A stretch of DNA of 64,000 bases, taken from Lunularia cruciata. Taxonomy: Eukaryota > Streptophyta > Marchantiopsida > Lunulariales > Lunulariaceae. Below are positions 34,980 through 45,443 of this stretch, one piece after another. The translations under genes were made by a program, and so were the position numbers. Location of the stretch: assembly GCA_948567375.1 (NCBI GenBank), contig OX419759.1, positions 7,284,744-7,348,743 of the forward strand, read 5' to 3'. Below the pieces are notes generated by a model, which saw only the letters and a list, made by a program, of their open reading frames with translations, ran no database searches and was not told the DNA's origin. Numbering within the stretch: the stretch's first letter is position 1; every line of letters begins with the position of its first letter.

Positions 34980-36170
34980 CAGTGAGGGAGGAGATTGACT
35001 TTGAGTTGGAGTTTGACATAGGAGCTGATTCAATTGAGAGTGCACTTGGTGTGTCCGCACCATTGTTGTAAGACATGGATGAGATTTATGGGGCCTCCAA
35101 AGGCCCTAGGTGTTACTCTGGTACAATGGGTACCATTGAGTTGGATGACTTCATCTCGGAGTTTGATAGTTGATGTGATCTGCAGTAGATACGGAACCCG
35201 ACTTGTTTATACCCTTCATGGCATGGAAGGGGTTGTTTCAGCATTTGGATGATCCACCAATGGATGACTACCATGAGTTCAAGAGAGTTCATTTGGAGAA
35301 GATTGAGTTATGGAGACAGTATTGGTCTCCAAACTATGTCTCTATCACTTCAGGTTTGGTAGCCATGAGTAGATCGGTTGTACCTACGAGTTCTAGCTCG
35401 AGTAGTGTTGGTGGAGCTAGTGGAGGTGCACTAGTTGGAGATAGTGGTACTATGAGTGGAGGTATTGCTGTAGGAGGTGGTGTGTATCGGGTTTTAACCC
35501 CATGGTAGAGTTCTTCCAGTGTTTGAGGCAGAACTACCAAGGAGTAAAGACTGACAAGCTGAGGAGCTTGCAGGAGTTCCAAAAAAAGGCTAGAGAGAGC
35601 CCACGCAAGGTATACACTCGCATGAGGCGGCTGATCAGTTTCACTCAAGGAGTTACTGAGGCCCAGGCAATCCAGTTTTGGTATGTGCTATTGTACAAGG
35701 ATTTGTAACGTAGAGTTCATGATGCTATATTGTTACACACTACTTTGCTTACTTTGGCAGTGGCCTTTGGTTTGGATGAGCATATTGATCTCAACATGGT
35801 GGAGGAGAGAGTGGTGACATTTGGATTTGGTAGGGAGACCTCATCCACAGTTGTGACTTCTTCTAAAGTGTAGCAGAGTGCACCACGCTCAGTTGGTTTT
35901 TGAGGACAAGGTGGACAGCCTAGATCCTAAGGAGCAAGTGGAGGGCCTAGTGGAGCTAGACCCTTACCTTCATTTTTGGGTCAACAATAGCCAATGAGTA
36001 GTGGTATTGTTTGTTGGACTTGTGGTGGACCTCACCATAGAAGAGAGTGTACTTAGGGCAGCAGACCTAATACCTCTGGTGCATCACAACCAACACAAAG
36101 GTAGTGTGAGCATTGCCATAGATTTGGTCACACTAGTGACCGATACTTTGACCTACACCCGGAGTTACAG
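34980..36170 (+). pseudogene. gag of element A with two zinc knuckles
   Basis: Begins EIDFELEFDIG, then the capsid-like block AWKGLFQHLDDPPMDDYHEF...IELWRQYW (35.2-35.33 kb), a serine/glycine linker, and two zinc knuckles: CWTCGGPHHRREC (36012-36050) and CEHCHRFGHTSDRYF (36105-36149), the latter lacking its last Cys. Gag forms the particle and binds RNA. Several stops and shifts are present. The minus-strand gag of element B at 45.4-44.0 kb is its counterpart. Confidence 0.75.
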
Positions 36171-36559
36171 AGTGGTAGGGCTGCTATGGTAGGTAGTAGA
36201 GGAGCTCCAATTCATGGAGGACAAGGTGGTAGAGGTGGTTGTAGAGGATCTACACCTAGTAGAGGTGCAGTACCTGCCTTTACTTCTGATATAGCTATGG
36301 ATACTCGGATTGAGCAGTTGGAGCAGAGATTGGCTAGTATGGCCATTGCTTAGAGGAGATTAGATTTAGGTGATGAGGCTTCCATCTCATATGTTGGTGA
36401 TAGAGATGCTTTGGACTTCATATGCGGAGCAACTTAGGTGGATGCATCTGCACTAGTGACTAGGAGTGCAATACATGCTTCAAAGCCTAGAGAAGCATCA
36501 ATGAAGTTGGACCCAGAAAGAGGAGAGGTTTGGAGATAGGCCATACTTCCCCAATCTTT

Positions 36560-37560
36560 CACGCTATTTGAGGCATTGCAAACAACATCCATGGCTCATA
36601 GACATCCTAGTGCAAGTGTGGTAGGTAGTGATGGAGTGCATGATAGACTACCTACTAGTCAGCCATTTGTTACTACACAAACTGAGTCTAGCACAATGTT
36701 GGGGGCGGCTCAACTGATTATGCAATGCCCTTTGTTTTCAACCAGTGACATGTTTACATTGAGAGTTGACCTAGCCCCAATGTTTTGGTTGGCTGCCACA
36801 CTTTATGAGAGTAAGAATGATGCGGTTCCTACCACTAGAGCAGAGGTGGTTGGTAGTGGAGCTGACTTGGTTGAGGAGCATGGGATCCATTCAACAACCA
36901 ATGGTTTATGGTAGGCAACAGTGGCTAGACAAGAGGAGTTGCCAACTAGACCAGCCTTTGAGAGAGCACGGTTCACACCAAGTGTTGTCCTATTGGATAA
37001 CCAAGGGGGATTTCCCGCTTTGTGTGACCTTCAGGGAAGGTCTATACACCATTGAGAGTCTTGTTAGACTCTGGTGCATAGCCCTTTATGTTGGGGAAGG
37101 CTGCAGTAGTCGGTCTGGAGTTATGGAAGACCGATGTGGAGAGGTGTCCATTTCAAATCCAGACATCTCTAGGTGGTGGTTTGACATATCACATCACACG
37201 TGGGGAGCTTGTTGTCCAAGTTCAACCTAGTCATCCAATTGATAGCTCGGTGGTGAGAGCTCAAGCTATTGTGACAATAGTTGAGTCATATGATGTGCTA
37301 GTTGGGGGAGCAGTGTTATACCCCATGGGTTTTAGTATTGACTATTGGGAGGAGACAACCTCATGTAGACCAAGTTGGCCGTCTAGTGAGGGACGGGTAT
37401 GTTGCCCACCAGTATGCTTCAGTAGTGGTAGTCTTAGCTCACCACAGTTTGGGACCATGGCAACATCAATTTTAGCTTTGAGTGGTGCAGTTACTTGGCC
37501 TGGTGACTTGTTGGAGAGGAACACCCATGCAAAGGATACTCTAGTACCATAGGAGATCAC
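36560..37560 (+). pseudogene. Linker and retropepsin-like protease of element A
   Basis: A linker (FSTSDMFTLRVDLAPMFWLA) precedes the protease core VLLDSGA (about 37060-37081), followed by a stop and then FMLGKAAVVGLEL. The Asp-Ser-Gly catalytic triplet is intact, but the frame shifts just before it. Downstream VESYDVLVGG...YPMGFSIDYWEE (37.28-37.35 kb) corresponds to the protease C-terminal half. Element B has the same protein on the minus strand at 43.6-42.7 kb. Confidence 0.75.
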
Positions 37561-37719
37561 TTGGATTTAGAGTACGAGTGGGATTGTTCCATCCACCTTG
37601 GATGTTCCATTGTGGAGTTCAGAGGAGGCATTGCAACAACATGCAAATCAGTTGGTGCAATAGGCTTAGAGTGGAGCCTTCATACCATCAAGAGATGAGT
37701 GTGAGGATGAGCCTCTAGA

Positions 37720-38700
37720 GTCAATTACTTTGACATCTCTAAATACCACACTCATTGCTTGGTAATATCCAATAGAGGGGATATGTTTATTGGAGTTGTT
37801 TGGAGGGATTAGCACCGGACTAGCTACGGTATTACAAGCGGGTACATGAGTACAGAGGTCCTTGTATGTAGAGAGAGAGATGAGACTACTAGGCAAGTCT
37901 CTCTACATCATGTGGCCCACTCATTTGGTATCCAAATTTATTACCAATGTTAGCAGTCAAAGGTTACCAGAAGGCCCTTCTAGCATACATTTCCTTATTG
38001 GGTGCGCATGATCTGGAGAGACATGGGCGTATTCACTTGGTGATTTTTGGATGGCCATGTCAGGGACATACACATGCTGATCAAGGTTTGGGTCTTTAGG
38101 ATCCTTGTTCTGGTGTGTTTTGGGAGATGTTACAAATACTACAACATCTCTAGTTCATTAGTCTATTTCTCCAGTTTACCTTTTGGAGAACATTCCTTTG
38201 ATGGGTGATTCTTGCACCAGAGTGGTGGTGAGTACACATCAGGTCCATTCTTGGATGGAATCTATTATATTGTTAGATGCAGCCAGAGTGGGATCATGGG
38301 CTCATCATCTTTATCGTTGGTGGACAAACCTCTTACCCAAAGAGGTTCTACAGCATGCTTATGATGGGATTCAGCGACTTGACCACATCCTTGTTGATGA
38401 TATCTTGGGTGTTGGGTGTCAATCTCAAATAGTGGTAGTGGTTGATAGATCACCTATGGCAGTGGTGAATATAGTTGGATAGCCTAGAGCCGCATTTCCC
38501 ACACTCATGAGTTTCTTAGGCTCTCATGCTTTTCAAGAGAGAGCACTTGGACTTGTTTGGGACTCACAACTTATAGCAATTGGTGGAGCCCAATGCCAAT
38601 GATAGAGAGCGAGAGTTTTTGCACCGGTATTATTGCTATTCCAATAGTGTCAAAGGCATCCAAGCATCAAGTGTTAGGTCAGGCTATGGACCTGAACTGT
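37720..38700 (+). pseudogene. Cytosine-5 DNA methyltransferase-like domain within gypsy pol
   Basis: Between protease and RT lies a block with C5-methyltransferase motifs in canonical order: motif I, CLLELFGGISTGLATVL (37790-37807 core; S-adenosylmethionine site); motif IV, FGWPCQGHT with the Pro-Cys catalytic pair (38055-38060); a GVFWEMLQ helix; motif VI, ENIPLMGD (38186-38194; usual ENV); DAARVGSWAH and WWTNLLP (38.28-38.34 kb); and a late VEPNANDRERE block (38.58-38.61 kb) resembling the RERARxxGFP segment. Such an enzyme would methylate DNA cytosines. Here it is broken by stops (near 37.77, 37.85 and 38.10 kb) and two frameshifts. Retrotransposons with captured methyltransferases are known from a charophyte alga and dinoflagellates. 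I infer a related gypsy lineage. Confidence 0.8.
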
Positions 38701-38709
38701 TTGACCTAG

Positions 38710-39270
38710 ATTATGAGCCTTGGCTTGGTAGAGTAGCGTAAGATGCACTTGATAAGCATCACCACTTGGACACTTGTGAGCCTTGTGCCTATCGAGACAA
38801 TTCAAGTGCCTGTTGGGGGTGATGGATCAAGTGGACATGGTATTCTTGGGACATAGCCAGTAGCTACTAGGGAGAGTGGTCTACTTAGAGTCCATCCAGG
38901 TGAGTGTAGGCTACTTGGATTACACCCTTGGTCCACTTGAGATGCAATTAGAGGACGTGTGGAGCTTGCAGCCAACATAGAGGGAGTTTTTCACATAGAG
39001 GTTGGGACCTCTAGTGGTTGAAGGCATGACATTATTGCTCCCAAGGGCCCAGTGTAGCAGCCAGTCAGTACGTCTTCCACTCTTACTATAGTTACAGAGG
39101 ATACTTGGGAGCCAAATCTTGGACCCAAGCTTACTAGAGAGGAGAGACGGAAGGTTTGGAGGTTCTTGAGGAGCCACACAAGTTGTTTTGCCTTCAGTAT
39201 GAAGGATTTAGGTGCTCTAAAGGGACTTGGTATATGGATTGAGTTGACTAGCGATACACCAGTTTTCTGA
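38710..39270 (+). other. Methyltransferase-RT linker of element A
   Basis: Decayed coding sequence (fragments such as YGPELFDLDYEPWLG). No catalytic motif is readable here. Confidence 0.45.
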
Positions 39271-39279
39271 CATTCTTAT

Positions 39280-40520
39280 CGATATATTGATATGGAGAGG
39301 ACATTGATTCAGAGCTAAAGTAGTGACGTTTTTGAGGTTGGTTTGGTGGAGATCTCACATAGAGAGTATGCATCAACGACAATGATGCCAGCCAAGAAGG
39401 ATATGCATGGCAACTACACAGATAGGCAGATGTGTGGAGATTACCGTCTTATCAACCGATAGACCAAGGCTGATTGGTATGCCATGCCTATACCAGAGGA
39501 GACTTTTGATGCAATTGGGCATGCAAAGGTCTTTAGTACTTTGGATCTTTGAGCGGGATATCATCAGTTGCCGATCAAGGAGGAGGATAAGTCCAAGATA
39601 GTATTCTGGGCTATTGATCCTCACGGTAAGGATGTGTTATATCAGTGGAAGTTCTTACCGTTTGGGTTAAAGAATGCTCCTACTGAGTTCCAAAGGGTAA
39701 TGGATACGATCCTAGCTGGACTGGATTTTGCTCGTGCTATATTGATGACATTTTGGTCTATAGCACTATTGTGGAAGAGCATGAGAGACAATTGTTGGAG
39801 GTGTTTGAGAGGTTGAGATCTCATGGACTCAAATTACATCTTAGGAAGTGTAGGTTCTTCCACAAGCAGGTTGAGTATTTGGATCACACTACCTACCCCT
39901 GAGGACTTCATGTTTAGTAGACCAAGGTGGAGGCTATTGCATGTATTCCTCGGCCTTTGGATGTGAGCAAAGTGTGAGCATTTCTTGGGTTGGCAAACTT
40001 CTATAGCCGCTATGTTAGAGGATTTAGTGCCATTGCCAAGGCCTTGACAAAGCTGACCAAGCTTACACAAGAGTGGTGTTGGGGAGATGAGCAGGAGAGA
40101 GCTTTTGCAGAGCTCAAGGAGATGTTGATATCTACTCCTATTTTAAGGAGACCGATCAAAGGAAGACCATTTTAGGTTCATACTAATTGGAGTATGTTGG
40201 GGCTTGGAGCGGTGCTCATCCAACATGATGATGAGGAGAAGGAGTTTGTGGTGGCCTATGCTAGTCGCTCCAACAATTTAGTAGAGGTAAAGTATAGTTC
40301 ATATGAGGGAGACTGCTTGGCAACAGTTTGGGCAGTAGCACATTTCCGATGTTACCTATTTGGTAACCCCTGCACTCTCATCACCGATCATCAGCCATTG
40401 AAGTGGTTGATGGAGTCCGACAAGCTTTCAAGGAAGCTTGCATGATGGGCTCTGATTTTATAGGAGTATGATTTCACGGTTGTTCACAGACTTGGAGTGG
40501 TGAACCATGATGCAAATAGG
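39280..40520 (+). pseudogene. Reverse transcriptase and RNase H of element A
   Basis: RT: MCGDYRLIN, then VFSTLDL, GYHQLPIKEEDKSK, FLPFGLKNAPTEFQRVMD and the catalytic YIDD at 39738-39749, which is one frameshift away from the preceding block. Then FLGLANFYSRYVRGFSAIAK (thumb). RNase H: HTNWSMLGLGAVL, where the first catalytic Asp is Asn; YSSYEGDCLATVWAV; TLITDHQPLKWL; NHDANRLSR. Stops occur at several points. Confidence 0.88.
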
Positions 40521-40899
40521 TTGAGTAGAAACCCATGTCTCAGCCAGCGGGATCAGACCAGAGCACGTTGGCATGGTGAGACAAATGAGGAGATGGTGCT
40601 AGGTTGGCATGCATCGGCCTTTCTATGTATATTCTCAGAGGCTTTGGTGGTATCTCTCTTAGTGCATATAGGAGGAGTTATTGAGGTCATAGATCTAGAG
40701 AGTGAAGAGATTGGTACAATTCAACAAGACATTCATGATGATGTCTTAGTGATGGACTATCTTTGCACTGGTGTTGTGGGTGGCACAATTGGGGCCAAGG
40801 AGAGAGACCATGTTCTTCAACAAGCCAGACGGTTCAGATTGCAGGGCAAACACCTTTTGCGTGTATGGGAGGATGGTAGAGTGCGAGTAGTACCCCTTC

Positions 40900-41450
40900 C
40901 ATCTTAGAGACCACAGTTGGTCCGTCATGCTCATGAGGAGCTAGGACATTTTGGAGTCAAGCTTACATATAGCTTACTTTAGAGTCATTATTGGTGGCAC
41001 GGTATGCAGATCAAGGTATAGCAGTTTGTTGCTAGATGTGTGGTTTGTGACCAACTTAGAGCATCATTCAATGCTCCTATGCCATAATTACATCTATTAT
41101 TTATCATAGGATTGGATTACCGTTGGAGTTTGGACTTTGCTGGACCTTTACCATTGATTGTGAGACATCATTGGTATGTTTTGGTGATGGTGGAGCACTT
41201 CTCCAAGTGGACTGAGTTGGTGGCAATTCCTGACAAGTCTAGTGAAGGGACAACTTACTCATTCTTGGATCTAGTTCTTAGTCATTTTGGTGCACCAACT
41301 GAGGTTTTGACTGATCAAGGTATAGAGTTCTTGGGGGAGTTTCAGGTCTTGTGTGACAAGGCTTTGATTGATCACCGTACTACCTCCCGGGATCACCCTG
41401 AGGTAGATGGCTTAGCAAAGAGAGTGGTTTAGATAGTGAAGAGAGGATTG
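40900..41450 (+). pseudogene. Integrase of element A
   Basis: Zinc-binding block RHAHEELGHFGVK...CVVCDQLRA (H-H-C-C, 40.92-41.06 kb), then the core SLDFAGPLP, VLTDQGIEFLGEF and DHPEVDGLAKRVV, where the third catalytic residue (Glu in LAERVV-type blocks) is Lys. Stops lie in the zinc-binding part and after the core. The C-terminal region (41.45-41.9 kb) is poorly preserved. Confidence 0.85.
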
Positions 41451-41916
41451 CAAAAGTATGGTTTGCAAAGAGGCCACTTGGGAGTTTAAGATCTCCAATT
41501 ACCTTGGTTGCCTATGGGCTATCGGTTTAGCTGGCAAGCCTCCTTAGCATCCTTCTTCCGTACTTTCTACTCTATGGATGAGATCCAGATTAACCTACAG
41601 CCATTTGTCAAGATGCTATTGTAGTCTTGGACTTGGATGATCTAGATGTATGGGTGAGCGTATGTTCTCAACGGGCAAAGATCTTTTGGAGAGTGATGCC
41701 AATGGCCTTTAAGTACTTGGCGATTGCTCAACATAAAGATACTTTACGGTATGCTACCATTTGAGGAGGAGGTTATAGACCCTCAATTTGTCAATTTAAT
41801 CCAGGTGACTATATATCTACAGCAGACAACACCAATGACACTTGATGTTTTGACAAGCTGCACTATCTTGAGAGTGCATGAGGTTTTGCCATCTGGAGTC
41901 CTTATGTTGGAAGGAC

Positions 41917-42312
41917 ATAGTAGTTAGAGTTATTTCAGTAGTTTCTTAGAGACTACTTTCCAACAGTCAGATTTTGTGTTTGGGGTGTTGACTTCATGGT
42001 GGGGCCCACTATCACTTTGCACCATTTGCACCATCAAGTGTGCCACCAGCGAGACCGTTAGGATTTCAGACCTAGCTCAAGTCCAAGAGTATACTTCTGA
42101 AGTGCAACTCCAAAGAGCTCACTTCTCTGATGTTGAGCCTTTGAGTTCTTGGCTATGGTGGATAGAGGCCGGTGAGCATCACCTGGATTCCCTTAGCTAG
42201 AGTGGGTGTGACTTGACTGTGATCAATGCCCAGCTATTGGCTATTTATAGAGTGATAGATCAAGTACTGATATGAGTTGAGTGTATTTGAGAGTTGTAAA
42301 GAATCTAATTAT
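41917..42312 (+). repeat. Truncated 3' LTR of element A
   Basis: About 396 bp match the first third of the 5' LTR, starting at ATAGTAGTTAGAG and ending near TTGTAAAGAATCTAATTA. The initial 43 bp and the last 900 bp or so are missing. At its right end it meets the minus-strand coding remnant of element B. Confidence 0.8.
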
Positions 42313-43620
42313 TATGGCACTTTAGAGTCTATGTATGACTTATGTGTGAGTTGTGCTTCTATAGTGTATGGTGTTGACAGCGATGTATGTTGTGTAGTGA
42401 TGTATATACGCATGACAAGTACCATAGCTAGTCCAATGTTAATCCCACCAAACAACTCCAATAAACATACTCCCTTTATTGGGTACTGCCAAGCAATGAG
42501 TGTGGTGTCCAAAGGGGTCAAAGTAATAGACATTGGAGGCTCATCCTCACACTAGTCTCTTGGTGGTACAAAGGCTCCATTCCAAGCCTACTACACCAAT
42601 TGATCTGCATGTTGCTATAATGCCTCCTTTGAACTCCACAAAGGAATATCCAATGTGGATAGAATGATCCTACTCATACTCCAAATCAAGTGATCTCCAT
42701 TGTTATTGGAGTATCCTCTGCATGGGTGTTCTTCTCCAAGAAGTCACCAGACCAAGTAACAAAACCACTAAAAGTTGAAATTGATGCCGCCATGGTCCCA
42801 AACTGTAGTGAGCTAAGATTACCACTATTGAAGCATATTGGTAGGCAACATACCCGTCCCTCACCTGACTTCCAAACTTGTCTATAGGAGACTATCTCCT
42901 CCCAATAGTTGATACTAAAATCCATGGGGTATAATACTACTCCCCCAACTAACACATCATATGACTCAACTATTGTTGTAATGGCTTGAGCTCTCACCAC
43001 AAAGCTATTGGTTGGATGACGAAGCTGAATCTAAACAACAAGCTCTCCACATGTGATGTACCATATAGAACCACCCCTAGAGATGTTTAGATCTAAAATG
43101 GACACCTCTCTACATCGGTCTCATAACTCCAGACCGACAACTACAGCCTTCTCCAAGGGTTGTGTACCAAAGTCTAGAAAGACCCTATATGGTGTATAGA
43201 CCTTCCTTGAAGGTCCCACCAAACAAAAGATCATCCTTTAGTTATCCAATAAGACAACTCTAAGTATGAACCACGTTTGTTCAAAGGCCGGTCTAGCTAG
43301 TAACTCCTCCAATCTAGCCATTTTTGCCTACCATAAACCACTAGTCGTTGAGCGGATCCCATGTTCCTCAACCAAGTCAGCTCTACTATCAACTACTTTT
43401 ACTCTAGAAGTAGGAACCTCATCATCCCTACTCTCACAAAGCATGGTAGCCAACCAAAACACTAGAGCTAGATCAACTCCCAATGTAAACATGTCATTGG
43501 TTGAGAATAGTGGAAAGCATGTAATCAATTGAGCCGCCCCCAACATTAAGCTAGACTCAATTGGTGTCGTAACAGGTGGCTGACTAGTAGGTAGTATCAT
43601 GCATCCCATCACCACCTACC
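42312..43620 (-). pseudogene. Protease and methyltransferase motif I remnant of element B
   Basis: Minus reading: SLMLGAAQLITCFPLFSTND (about 43.5 kb), VVRAQAITTIVESYDVLVGG (43.0 kb), YPMDFSINYWEE, then YPIKGVCLLELFGGINIGLA (about 42.45 kb), the counterpart of methyltransferase motif I in element A. The domain is cut about 110 bp after motif I. Confidence 0.75.
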
Positions 43621-43999
43621 ACACTTACACTAAGACGTCTAGGAGCCACAGATATCATGTGTAGTGCCTCAAAGAGTGTAAAAGATTGGGGAAGTCTGAC
43701 TTGTCTACTAGCCTCTCTTCTTGTGGGTCCAACTCTGCTTATGCTCCTCTAAGCTCTAGAGCACATACTACATTCCTAGTCATTGTAGCAGATGCATCCA
43801 CCTATGCTACTTTGCACATGAAGTCCAAGATGTCTCTATTACCGGCATATGAGGTGGAAGCCTCACCACCAAATCTGATCTCCTCTAAACAATGGCCATG
43901 CTAGCCAATCTCTACTCCAATTGCTCACTCCAAGTAGCCATGGTTGTATTAGAAGTAAGGGCAGTATTGCATCTCTACCAGGTGTGGATCCTCTACCAC

Positions 44000-45434
44000 C
44001 ACCTCATCCTCCATGACTCAAAGCTCCTCTACCACCTGCCATAACAACCAAGTGCACTCAAGTGTAGGTCAAAGCATCAATCACTAATGTGACCAAATAT
44101 ATGGCAATGCTCACACTATCTCTATGCTGGTTGTGATGAATCCAAGGTATCAAGTCTATTGCCTTGAGTGCACTCTCTCATATGGTGAGGTCCACCACAA
44201 GTCCAATAAGCAACACCACCACTTATTGGCTGCTACTGACCAAAAAATGAAGTTAAGAGTCAAGCTACACTAGGCCCTTCACTGGCTCCATATGATCTAG
44301 GCTGTCCACTCTATCCTTGGAAACCAACATGGCATGGTACACTTTGTTGCACTCTAGAAGAAGTAACAACTATGGATGAGGTCTCCCTACCAAATCCAAA
44401 TGTCACCACTCTCTCTTCCACCATGTTGAGCTCAATATGCTCAGCCAAACCAAAGGCTATTGCCAAAAGTAGGTGAAGTAGCCTATAAAAATGTTGCTAC
44501 ATTGTTATCATGTACTCTACATGGCAACTCCTTGTCTGTTATCCCACAAAAAATTGAATTGCTTGGGCCTCAATAACTCCTTAAGTAAAACTGATCGACT
44601 ATCTCATGCAAATATATGCCTTGCATAGGCTTTCTCTAGCCTTACATTGGAAATCTTACAAGCTTCTTAGTTTGTTAGTCTGCACTCCTTGGTAGTTTTG
44701 CCTTAAACATTAGAAGAATTCCACCATGGTTAAACCCCAGTACTACACCACTTCTTGTAATAGTACCTCCACTCATAGTAGCATGATCTCCAAGAGATCT
44801 ACCAACACTACTAGAGCTAGAACTCGTGTGTACTGCCAATCTACCCCTAGAAACCAAGCCTAAAGTGATGGAGATATAGTTTGGAGACTAATATTGTCTC
44901 CATAACTCAACCTCTTCCAAGTGAGCTCCCTTGAACTCATTGTAGTCATCCATCCACGGACCCTCTAAGTGCTAAAACAACCTCTTCCATGCCATGAAGA
45001 GCTATGAACAAAGTTGAGTTTTGTATCTATTGCAGATCAAACCAACTATCAAACTCTTGGATGAAGTCATCTAACTCAATGGTACCCATAATACCAAAGT
45101 AATGATTGGGGCCTTTGGAGGCCCCATAAATCTCATCCCACAACAATGGTATGGACACGCCAAGTGCACTCCCAACTATATGAACTCCTATGTTAAACTC
45201 CAACTCAGAGTCAATCTCCTCCCTCACGAGGACTTGAGATACAAGCTGATATCAAGTGCTACTCCAAGTAAACCTACTATATATTGTAGTGTTTTCTCCT
45301 TTGAAATCCCCAAAGAACTCCGTTGTGACAAAGTAATAAGAAACTGCAACCCGCAATTGTAACTACCACAAGTACTTACCAAGAATCACCACCAAGTGAC
45401 AACACCACCAAGTGCCAATGTGTGACAATGCAGC
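44000..45434 (-). pseudogene. gag of element B
   Basis: Minus reading: MREEIDSELEFNIGVHIVGS, EIYGASKGPNHYFGIMGTIE (45.03-45.23 kb) and a downstream serine linker and zinc-knuckle region (CEHCHIFGH-like, about 44.1 kb). It matches the gag of element A block by block. Several stops are present. Confidence 0.75.
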
Positions 45435-45443
45435 AAATATCAC

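Larger units (their letters stand above)
28766..42312 (+). mobile_element. Element A: Ty3/gypsy retrotransposon with a DNA methyltransferase-like domain
   Basis: A long-LTR gypsy element on the plus strand. The order is 5' LTR (28766-34434, split by a nested element), leader, gag with two zinc knuckles (about 34.98-36.17 kb), protease (37.06 kb), cytosine methyltransferase-like domain (37.72-38.7 kb), RT (39.28-39.95 kb), RNase H (40.0-40.5 kb), integrase (40.9-41.45 kb) and a truncated 3' LTR (41917-42312). RT before integrase defines Ty3/gypsy. Frames are broken by many stops and several frameshifts. RNase H has Asn for its first Asp (HTNWS), and integrase has Lys where the third catalytic Glu is expected (LAKRVV). 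The element is inactive. Its closest relative here is element B. Confidence 0.88.
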
